DNA of 5,005 bases, taken from the NCBI GenBank assembly GCA_003538495.1, contig DPSD01000558.1, forward strand, positions 1 through 5,005. Reading direction: 5' to 3'. The notes under the pieces are model-generated. The model had not been told where the DNA came from, did not search any database, and saw nothing but the letters and a program-made list of their open reading frames with translations. Position numbers and translations under genes: made by a program. This DNA is from Accumulibacter sp. GTDB taxonomy: Bacteria > Pseudomonadota > Gammaproteobacteria > Burkholderiales > Rhodocyclaceae. The first letter of the stretch is position 1. Each line of letters opens with the position of its first letter. This document shows, one piece after another, positions 1 through 5,005 of the stretch.

Positions 1-1
1 C

Positions 2-61
2 ATTTTGGCCAACGAGGCCTTCTGCTTCCCCACCGAGCGCATGGAAATCGGCAAAATTTAG
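2..61 (+). CDS. C-terminal end of an unrecognised upstream gene (partial)
   Basis: The reading frame beginning at base 2 is open to a TAG at 59-61 and gives 19 residues ending in RMEIGKI. Most codons end in G or C (GCC, AAC, GAG, GCC, TTC, TGC, TTC, CCC, ACC, GAG, CGC), the same bias as the certain genes downstream, and this is the main reason to call it coding. The gene starts before the window. Too little remains to name a family, and I do not recognise the sequence. Another frame is also open here (bases 1-168) but lacks this third-position bias. It could be a false call, given the short length. Confidence 0.4.
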   Translation: MLANEAFCFPTERMEIGKI

Positions 62-74
62 GGGCCAAACCCCT
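60..74 (+). terminator. Small hairpin at the stop of the upstream gene, possible weak terminator
   Basis: AGGGG (60-64) pairs with CCCCT (70-74) around a five-base loop. It overlaps the TAG stop of the upstream frame, a usual place for a terminator. However, the stem is only five pairs and no T-tract follows, so it does not meet the standard pattern for an intrinsic terminator. It may be chance. Confidence 0.2.
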
Positions 75-503
75 CTCATGGACGGCAGAAAGGCGCTTTC
101 CGACCAACTCGCCCCATTGCTTGAGTCATAACGAGATCCTCCGCCTCAATCGACTGTTCGAGCAATAGCGAGAAACACGGAGATTCCACAGTCTTGCCTA
201 TTATTTCGTTGGAGTATGCCGGGTATTACGGTACATTTGCAGAGCGCGGTTTTTGTGGCTTTTCCTGCAGGAATTCTCGTCCCGACGCGGGCCAGTTCTC
301 CCGATCGTGGCCAGTTGCCTGCCGACAACGATGTCGTCGACGGGAACGGGGGGAACGATCATTGGCAACTCGTGTGACCGAGGGATTCAACGATAGGGAG
401 GGCGGCGGCTGTCGGGGCTCTCCGAACAGTGCCAAGCCGTGATCAGGGAACAGAACACCACTGCCCGCCGGTGGCAAGAAGAACAAAACAACCAATAGCG
501 ACC
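62..503. other. 442-base intergenic region with no supportable gene
   Basis: No frame on either strand shows convincing coding character. The short open frames here have arginine- and serine-rich, low-complexity translations and no believable start. The stretch from about 160 to 270 is richer in A/T than the genes around it, as expected for intergenic DNA. I looked for a promoter for the nuclease gene and found no convincing -35/-10 pair. TTGGCA at 362-367 is the best -35-like hexamer but has no good -10 at the right distance. Repeats seen: GGCCAGTT at 290-297 and 309-316, and a perfect seven-base inverted repeat AGTTGCC (313-319) / GGCAACT (364-370). Confidence 0.6.
290..316. repeat. Direct repeat of GGCCAGTT, 19 bases apart
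   Basis: GGCCAGTT occurs at 290-297 and again at 309-316. Pairs of such short repeats at about 20-base spacing occur in the terminal regions of IS21-family insertion sequences, where the transposase binds, so this could be a leftover end. No transposase gene, target-site duplication or terminal dinucleotide is visible here, so the interpretation is weak. The repeat itself is seen directly. Confidence 0.3.
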
Positions 504-3500
504 ATGTCCAACCCCTTCTTCGACCACCCGATTCTCAATTCTCCCTACGACTGCCCGGCGAAGCACTGGGAACTGAACGAGGACGGACAACCGACGGAGA
601 AGGTCCTCGAAGCTCGCCGCCGGGCGCAGTTCATCACCCCGATCCCGAAGCCCAAGAAGCGCAAGACTGCCGCCAAGCAGCAGACCTTTGTCTTCGATGA
701 CGGCAAGGGGCTGTCAACACAGGAGCAGCAGTACGACCCCACCTCGATCATCAACGAAGTCCGCGGGTACGTGGATTCGTGGCGATCCCTGCCCAATCCC
801 AATCAGTGGCAGGTGACGCCGGAGACCGCCCGCCTGCTGCAGTATTGGCGTCATCACCGGTTCAGCGGTGTCCGACCGTTCTTCTGTCAGGTCGAAGCCG
901 TGGAAACCGCGATCTGGCTCACCGAGGTCGCGCCGCAGTCCAGACACGGCAAACGGATTCTCGACCATCTTGCGGCGGCGAACAGAGACGCCAATCCCGA
1001 GTTGCTGCGCCTCGCCCTGAAACTGGCCACTGGCGCCGGCAAGACTACGGTCATGGCCATGCTCATCGCCTGGCAGACGATCAATGCGGCGCGCCGGCCA
1101 AGCAGCAGGAACTTCACGCGCGGCTTCCTGATCTGCGCGCCCGGCCTGACGATCAAGGACCGTCTGCGCGTCCTGCAGCCGAACGACCCCGACAGCTACT
1201 ACAAGGACCGCGAGCTGCTGCCGGGCGACCTGCTCGACGACATGAGTCGGGCCAAGATCGTCATCACCAACTACCACGCCTTCAAGATGCGCGAGCGCAT
1301 CGAGATATCCAGGGGTGGGCGGCAGCTCCTGCAGGGCCGCACCGGCGAGGAACTCAGGACGCTCGAAAGCGAAGGCCAGATGCTGCAGCGGGTGATGCCC
1401 GACCTGATGGGCATGAAAAACATCCTCGTCATCAACGACGAGGCGCACCACTGCTACCGGGAGAAACCGAAGGACGCCGATGATGAGGATCTCAAAGGTG
1501 ACGACAGGAAAGAGGCCGAAAGAAACAACGAAGCCGCCCGCCTCTGGATTTCCGGCCTCGAAGCCGTCAACCGCAAACTCGGTACGACCCGCGTCATCGA
1601 CCTGTCGGCGACGCCCTTCTTCCTGCGCGGCTCGGGCTACGCCGAAGGCACCCTCTTCCCCTGGACCATGAGCGACTTCTCGCTCATGGATGCCATCGAG
1701 TGCGGCATCGTCAAGCTGCCGCGCGTGCCGGTGGCGGACAACATCCCCGGCGCCGAGGTGCCCATCTTCCGCAACCTGTGGGAGAACATCAGCAAAGACA
1801 TGCCCAAAAAGGGCCGCGGAAAAGCCGAAGGCCTGGACCCGCTCAAGCTGCCCACCAAACTGCAGACTGCGCTGTCGGCCCTGTACGGCCACTACGAAAA
1901 GACCTACCAGCTCTGGCAGGACGAAGGCATTCGCGTCCCCCCCTGCTTCATCGTGGTGTGCAACAACACCTCCACCTCCAAGCTGGTGTACGACCACATC
2001 GCCGGCTTCATGCGGCAGAACGTGGACGGCACCGAACAACTGGAAAACGGCCGCCTGCCGCTGTTCCGCAACTTCGACGAAAACGGCCAGCCCCTTGCCC
2101 GGCCGCGCACCTTGCTGATCGACAGCGAACAGCTCGAAAGCGGCGAGGCACTGGACGACAAGTTCCGCAGCATGGCGGGGCCAGAGATCGAGACATTCAA
2201 AAGGGAGATCTTGGAGCGTGGCGGCGCACTGGCTGAACAGTTGCGTGGCGGCGGCGATCTGGACGATGCGGCCATCTTGCGCGAGGTCATGAACACCGTG
2301 GGCAAAGCTGGCCGGCTGGGCGAATCCATTCGCTGCGTGGTGTCGGTCTCTATGCTCACCGAAGGCTGGGACGCCAACACCGTCACCCACGTGCTGGGCG
2401 TGCGCGCCTTTGGCACCCAGCTGCTGTGCGAACAGGTCATCGGCCGAGCGCTGCGCCGCCAGTCCTACGAATTGAACGAGGAAGGGCTGTTCAACGTCGA
2501 GTACGCCGACGTGTTCGGCATTCCCTTCGACTTCACGGCCAAGCCGGTCATTGCACCACCGCAGCCGCCGCGCGAGACGGTGCAGGTTAAGGCCGTTCGC
2601 CCCGAGCGCGACGCCCTCGAAATCCGCTTTCCGCGGGTCGAGGGCTATCGCGTCGAGTTGCCGGAGGAACGGCTGACCGCCGCCTTCAACGACGACTCGA
2701 TCCTGGAACTCAGCCCCGACCTGGTCGGCCCGTCGAGGACCCGCAATTCCGGCATCATCGGCGAAGGCGTGGACATGAGCCTGCAGCACCTCGGCGACAT
2801 GCGACCGTCGACGCTCGTTTTCCAGGTAACCCAGCGGCTGCTGTACACCAAATGGCGCGATCCCGGCGAGGAGCCCAGGCTCTACCTCTTCGGCCAGCTC
2901 AAGCGCATCACCAGACAATGGCTGGACACCTGCCTGGTCTGCAAGGGCGACACCTACCCCGCGCTGCTGATGTACCAGGAACTCGCGGACATGGCCTGCA
3001 ACCGGATCACGGCGGCGATCACCCGGCAGTTCCTCGGCGAGCGCCCGATCAAGGCGCTGCTCGACCCCTACAATCCCACTGGTTCGACCAGGCACGTCCG
3101 CTTCAATACCTCGAAGACCGACCGCTGGGAGACGAGTTCGCAATCTTGCCACATCAACTGGGTGATCCTCGACAGCGACTGGGAGGGCGAATTCTGCCGC
3201 GTGGCCGAGTCGCACCCCAGGGTCCGCGCCTATGTGAAGAACCACAACCTTGGCCTGGAAGTCCCCTATCGTTACGGCTCCGAGACGCGCAAGTACCGGC
3301 CTGACTTCATCGTGCTGGTCGATGATGGCCACGGCCCCGATGACCTGCTGCATCTCGTGGTCGAGATCAAGGGCTACCGTCGCGAGGACGCGAAAGAGAA
3401 GAGATCGACGATGGACACCTACTGGGTGCCCGGCGTGAACCATCTCGGTAGCTATGGCCGCTGGGCGTTCGTCGAGTTCTGCGAGGTTTACCAGATCGAG

Positions 3501-3560
3501 TGCGATTTCAAGGCCAGGGTCGAGAGCGAGTTCGCCAGAATGATCCACACGCGGCTATGA
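504..3560 (+). CDS. Type III-like restriction endonuclease subunit (helicase-nuclease, BPTD_3080-type)
   Basis: This 1018-residue protein should cut unmethylated foreign DNA after ATP-driven movement along it, working with the methyltransferase encoded downstream. Domains in order: family N-terminus; Q-motif-like region around Q129; RecA-like domain 1 with Walker A ATGAGKTT (175-182, K180), DEAH box (312-315) and SAT (368-370); RecA-like domain 2 with TEGWD (619-623) and motif VI QVIGRALRR (644-652); then a linker and a C-terminal PD-(D/E)XK nuclease with E919, PD (933-934) and EIK (954-956). All key residues are intact. The frame can extend back to a GTG at 429, but I chose ATG 504 because the protein then begins MSNPFFDHPILNSPY, which I recall as the usual start of this family; the extra 25 residues look non-coding. 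No clear Shine-Dalgarno precedes it. Length is near that of classical Res subunits. Helicase-nuclease is certain; the exact family is from memory. Confidence 0.92.
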   Translation: MSNPFFDHPILNSPYDCPAKHWELNEDGQPTEKVLEARRRAQFITPIPKPKKRKTAAKQQTFVFDDGKGLSTQEQQYDPTSIINEVRGYVDSWRSLPNPNQWQVTPETARLLQYWRHHRFSGVRPFFCQVEAVETAIWLTEVAPQSRHGKRILDHLAAANRDANPELLRLALKLATGAGKTTVMAMLIAWQTINAARRPSSRNFTRGFLICAPGLTIKDRLRVLQPNDPDSYYKDRELLPGDLLDDMSRAKIVITNYHAFKMRERIEISRGGRQLLQGRTGEELRTLESEGQMLQRVMPDLMGMKNILVINDEAHHCYREKPKDADDEDLKGDDRKEAERNNEAARLWISGLEAVNRKLGTTRVIDLSATPFFLRGSGYAEGTLFPWTMSDFSLMDAIECGIVKLPRVPVADNIPGAEVPIFRNLWENISKDMPKKGRGKAEGLDPLKLPTKLQTALSALYGHYEKTYQLWQDEGIRVPPCFIVVCNNTSTSKLVYDHIAGFMRQNVDGTEQLENGRLPLFRNFDENGQPLARPRTLLIDSEQLESGEALDDKFRSMAGPEIETFKREILERGGALAEQLRGGGDLDDAAILREVMNTVGKAGRLGESIRCVVSVSMLTEGWDANTVTHVLGVRAFGTQLLCEQVIGRALRRQSYELNEEGLFNVEYADVFGIPFDFTAKPVIAPPQPPRETVQVKAVRPERDALEIRFPRVEGYRVELPEERLTAAFNDDSILELSPDLVGPSRTRNSGIIGEGVDMSLQHLGDMRPSTLVFQVTQRLLYTKWRDPGEEPRLYLFGQLKRITRQWLDTCLVCKGDTYPALLMYQELADMACNRITAAITRQFLGERPIKALLDPYNPTGSTRHVRFNTSKTDRWETSSQSCHINWVILDSDWEGEFCRVAESHPRVRAYVKNHNLGLEVPYRYGSETRKYRPDFIVLVDDGHGPDDLLHLVVEIKGYRREDAKEKRSTMDTYWVPGVNHLGSYGRWAFVEFCEVYQIECDFKARVESEFARMIHTRL

Positions 3561-3773
3561 GCCAACATCGCGCGTACTTCGCCCTTCTCGCCAGCACGCA
3601 AGGCGACCGGGTGCCACGCCGCTCGTTTCAGCCGCGGCCCATTCACGGGCTTCCCAGGCCGGGACCCACGCTTTCCCGGGATCGGCAAGGTAAAACTGCT
3701 GGTCGCTGTACACTTCGCTGGCAAATACCTCGCTGGCAACGTGGTGTGAAGTCCGGAGCCGCGAGCGTAATGC
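3561..3773. other. Spacer between nuclease gene and toxin-antitoxin promoter
   Basis: No intact gene is visible. The + strand frames give low-complexity translations. One minus-strand frame, ending at a TAG at 3555-3557, reads through this region with a somewhat protein-like stretch (for example DQQFYLADPGKAW) but has no good start codon and runs into the brnT promoter, so at most it is a gene remnant. GC-rich inverted segments near 3636-3665 could fold, but no T-tract follows and I do not call a terminator. Confidence 0.5.
3715..3739. repeat. Short tandem-like repeat of TCGCTGGCAA
   Basis: TCGCTGGCAA is present at 3715-3724 and 3730-3739, a 15-base period. A shorter TCGCTG copy lies at 3703-3708. 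On the minus strand the 15-base period translates as two copies of ASEV plus an aromatic residue. It lies 35 bases upstream of the brnT -35 box, so it could be a regulator site, a coding relic or chance. Confidence 0.35.
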
Positions 3774-3801
3774 TTGACATACACACTTCAGTATGTATAG
3801 T
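3774..3801 (+). promoter_or_regulatory. Strong sigma70-type promoter for brnT-brnA
   Basis: A perfect -35 hexamer TTGACA (3774-3779) is followed after 16 bases by TATAGT (3796-3801), five of six matches to the -10 consensus. Transcription would be expected to begin about seven bases downstream, near 3808. That is almost at the brnT ATG (3810), so the toxin message is probably leaderless or has only one or two untranslated bases. This is the only convincing promoter in the window. Confidence 0.8.
3777..3798. promoter_or_regulatory. Inverted repeat in the promoter spacer, likely BrnA operator
   Basis: ACATAC (3777-3782) and GTATGT (3791-3796) form a perfect six-base inverted repeat with an eight-base spacer. 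It runs from inside the -35 box to the first base of the -10 box. An overlapping register, ATACA (3779-3783) / TGTAT (3794-3798), is also perfect. BrnA antitoxins are ribbon-helix-helix DNA-binding proteins known to repress their own operon, and a repressor bound here would block RNA polymerase. The palindrome is seen; its use by BrnA is inferred from position. Confidence 0.6.
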
Positions 3802-3809
3802 CATGGTCC

Positions 3810-4088
3810 ATGCGCTACACATGGGACGAAACCAAACGGCAGGCCAACCTGAAAAAGCACGGCCTGGATTTCTCCGATGCGGAAAAAGTCTTTGCCGGAC
3901 CGTTGTTGCTGATCGATGATCAGCGAGCGGACTATGGCGATCAGCGCATGATCGGCATCGGCCTTCTGGATTGCCTGGTAGTGCTGATCATGCATGTCGA
4001 ATCTGACGAGGCAATCCGCATCATTTCCATGCGCAGGGCGGACAGCGATGAAACAGACCTTTTCTACCGAAGCGCCGGATACTTCTGA
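3810..4088 (+). CDS. brnT: BrnT family ribonuclease toxin
   Basis: This 92-residue protein is the toxin of a type II toxin-antitoxin pair. BrnT proteins have a RelE-like fold and halt translation by cleaving RNA until bound by BrnA. The family pattern is clear: WDETK (5-9), the KHGLDF segment (16-21) followed by A24 and F28, R46, a hydrophobic central strand (52-61), and IRIISMRRA (69-77) before Y86. Length is normal. The -10 box ends eight bases before the ATG, leaving no room for a ribosome binding site, so translation probably starts on a leaderless message. An ATG at 3803 is out of frame. The 3' end overlaps brnA by 41 bases. The usual ER pair after the RIIS segment reads DET here, so activity could be altered, though the catalytic-region arginines are present. 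Confidence 0.93.
   Translation: MRYTWDETKRQANLKKHGLDFSDAEKVFAGPLLLIDDQRADYGDQRMIGIGLLDCLVVLIMHVESDEAIRIISMRRADSDETDLFYRSAGYF
4035..4038 (+). promoter_or_regulatory. Ribosome binding site of brnA, inside brnT
   Basis: AGGG lies nine bases before the ATG at 4048 and within the final codons of brnT. It supports 4048 over the in-frame ATG at 3994, which has no such site. A real binding site here, against none for the leaderless toxin, could favour antitoxin synthesis over toxin. Confidence 0.55.
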
Positions 4089-4371
4089 CGACGCGCCAAA
4101 GCTCACGCAGACGGACTTCGAGCGTGCTCGCCCGCGAATCGCCGGAAAGGATGCCAGCCACGCCGAATGGCAAGCGGCCGTACGGGCTCGCGTGGGCAAG
4201 CTGCGCATCAACATCATGCTCGACGCGCCGATCGTTGAACACTTCAAGGCGCTGGCCGGCAAGCGCGGCTACCAGACGATCATCAACGACACCCTGCGCC
4301 GGGTAATCGAGACCGGCCACCTCGAAGCCGATCTACGGCGGGTGATTCGCGAAGAGCTGGCACGCCGCTGA
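4048..4371 (+). CDS. brnA: BrnA family antitoxin, ribbon-helix-helix
   Basis: This 107-residue protein should neutralise BrnT by direct binding and, with it, repress their shared promoter. The C-terminal half holds the BrnA ribbon-helix-helix region: the DNA-contacting strand KLRINIMLD (51-59), then helix residues VEHFKALAGKRGYQTIIN (63-80), and LRRVIETG (83-90). W41 lies in the conserved segment before it. The N-terminal 45 or so residues are polar and acidic in places, as expected for a flexible toxin-binding part. Start 4048 was chosen over the in-frame ATG 3994 because the product then begins MKQTFS without an out-of-family extension, and AGGG sits nine bases upstream. It overlaps brnT by 41 bases, implying translational coupling. 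The gene order toxin-then-antitoxin is normal for this family. Confidence 0.92.
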   Translation: MKQTFSTEAPDTSDDAPKLTQTDFERARPRIAGKDASHAEWQAAVRARVGKLRINIMLDAPIVEHFKALAGKRGYQTIINDTLRRVIETGHLEADLRRVIREELARR

Positions 4372-4440
4372 ATTCACATTCCTGCCCAGCGAAGGATAAG
4401 AAATTCAACGGCATCATCGAGAGCATAGTAGGGCATGACC
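4372..4440. other. 69-base gap between brnA and the methyltransferase gene
   Basis: I see no -35/-10 pair and no terminator hairpin with a T-tract. CATAGT at 4424-4429 resembles a -10 but has no -35 partner at a suitable distance. The gap is short enough for one message to cover brnT, brnA and the methyltransferase gene. Confidence 0.5.
4430..4433 (+). promoter_or_regulatory. Ribosome binding site deciding the methyltransferase start
   Basis: AGGG lies seven bases before the ATG at 4441 but only one base before the in-frame ATG at 4435. The spacing therefore favours 4441. Confidence 0.55.
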
Positions 4441-5005
4441 ATGGCCAGACCCGGCAATACCAAGACCGTCGAAACGCTGACCCACGACGAGGCCCGGCGC
4501 AAGAACATCCCGACCGCGGAATACCAGTCGGTGCTGCCGACCGAGCAGCAGCAGCCGAAGCAGATCCGCTACCCGCGCCCCGACGCTGACAAGCTGGGCG
4601 AGGAGAAGTCGGCCAGAAATCGCGACCTCGACCCGCAGCTCGTCTGGCGCGGCAAGGACGAGCAGGACTGGAGCGACCTCGTCGTCTCCGCGCCACCGCT
4701 GTACATCCAGGAAAAGGTGCATCCCAAGGTGCTGATCGACGACCTGCTGCGCAGCACCAAGGAGCGCAAGCACGAGGCCGGCCAGATCACCGCCGACCTC
4801 TTCGCCGATTTCAACGGCATCCCCAAGGGCGCCGACAAGACCGACTTCTACCAGCACGACCAGAACTGGACCAACCGCATGATCCTGGGCGATTCGCTGC
4901 AGGTCATGGCCAGCCTCGCCGAGCGCGAGGGGCTGCGCGGCAAAGTGCAGTGCATCTACCTCGATCCGCCTTACGGCATCAAGTTCAACAGCAACTTCCA
5001 GTGGA
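4441..5005 (+). CDS. Site-specific DNA methyltransferase, DPPY type (Mod-like), 5' part only
   Basis: The gene runs off the window; 188 codons are visible. The product should transfer a methyl group from S-adenosylmethionine to a base in the system's recognition site, most likely N6 of adenine given DPPY rather than SPPY, and so protect host DNA from the nuclease encoded upstream. Visible evidence: NRMILGDSLQVM (145-156), the segment that commonly precedes the catalytic motif in type III Mod and other beta-class enzymes, then YLDPPYGIKFNSN (173-185) with catalytic DPPY at 175-178. Because motif IV comes before any S-adenosylmethionine-binding FxGxG motif, the order is that of the beta class; the latter should lie beyond the window. 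The N-terminal 140 residues (with RKNIPTAEYQSV, 20-31) are a charged extension longer than in a minimal methylase. Start 4441 fits the AGGG site; 4435 would add two residues. Confidence 0.9.
   Translation, partial: MARPGNTKTVETLTHDEARRKNIPTAEYQSVLPTEQQQPKQIRYPRPDADKLGEEKSARNRDLDPQLVWRGKDEQDWSDLVVSAPPLYIQEKVHPKVLIDDLLRSTKERKHEAGQITADLFADFNGIPKGADKTDFYQHDQNWTNRMILGDSLQVMASLAEREGLRGKVQCIYLDPPYGIKFNSNFQW

Noticed and set aside
194..442. 82-codon open frame upstream of the nuclease gene, TTG start
   Set aside because: Arginine-rich low-complexity translation, no ribosome binding site and no family resemblance; it looks like non-coding DNA that happens to be open.
429..503. GTG start giving a 25-residue longer nuclease subunit
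   Set aside because: The extra residues do not look like the family N-terminus, the GTG has no ribosome binding site, and the family-like sequence begins exactly at the ATG at 504.
714..3548. Very long open frame (944 codons) on the minus strand, opposite the nuclease gene
   Set aside because: It lies entirely antisense to a gene whose helicase and nuclease motifs are all intact. Its translation is A/V/H/R/D-rich with no recognisable motif. Such mirror frames are common in GC-rich genes because strong third-position bias removes stop codons from the antisense strand.
3630..3690. GC-rich inverted segments after the nuclease gene as a terminator
   Set aside because: Short stems can be drawn but no T-tract follows any of them, so there is not enough to call an intrinsic terminator.
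3500..3919. 139-codon + strand open frame spanning the spacer and the brnT start
   Set aside because: It overlaps the end of the nuclease gene, the promoter and the start of brnT in different frames, and its translation has no recognisable character.
3994..4047. Earlier in-frame ATG extending brnA by 18 residues
   Set aside because: It would increase the overlap with brnT to 95 bases, lacks a ribosome binding site, and the extension is just brnT read in another frame. The ATG at 4048 has AGGG at good spacing.
4414..4857. Minus-strand open frame of 147 codons opposite the methyltransferase
   Set aside because: It is a leucine/valine-rich mirror of the methyltransferase frame, which has a clear catalytic DPPY motif on the + strand.
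1..5005. CRISPR array, tRNA, rRNA or riboswitch
   Set aside because: I found no regularly spaced long repeats, no cloverleaf-like sequence and no conserved RNA core in the non-coding stretches.

Overview
The window is GC-rich DNA with strong G/C preference at third codon positions. This points to a proteobacterium, most likely a beta- or gammaproteobacterium; that is inferred from composition and gene families only, with no species-level marker. All recognisable genes are on the + strand and together look like an accessory defence locus.

Layout. (1) Bases 2-61 hold the last 19 codons of an unrecognised upstream gene, with a small hairpin at its stop. (2) Bases 62-503 contain no gene I can support, only a few short repeats. 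(3) Bases 504-3560 encode a 1018-residue type III-like restriction subunit: a superfamily 2 helicase fused to a C-terminal PD-(D/E)XK nuclease, matching what I know as the BPTD_3080-type restriction endonucleases. (4) Bases 3561-3809 are a 249-base gap, mostly non-coding, ending in a very strong sigma70-type promoter with an inverted repeat in its spacer. (5) Bases 3810-4371 are a complete brnT-brnA type II toxin-antitoxin pair with overlapping reading frames. (6) From 4441 to the window end is the first 188 codons of a DPPY-type (beta-class, type III Mod-like) DNA methyltransferase, cut by the window edge just after its catalytic motif.

Working model. Restriction and methylation subunits form a type III-like restriction-modification system in the order nuclease, toxin-antitoxin, methyltransferase. 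The toxin-antitoxin pair lies between the two halves. It has the only convincing promoter in the window, apparently leaderless or nearly so, with an operator-like palindrome. Only 69 bases separate brnA from the methyltransferase, with no promoter I can see. The methyltransferase may therefore be read from the autoregulated toxin-antitoxin promoter, which is the most interesting feature of the locus.
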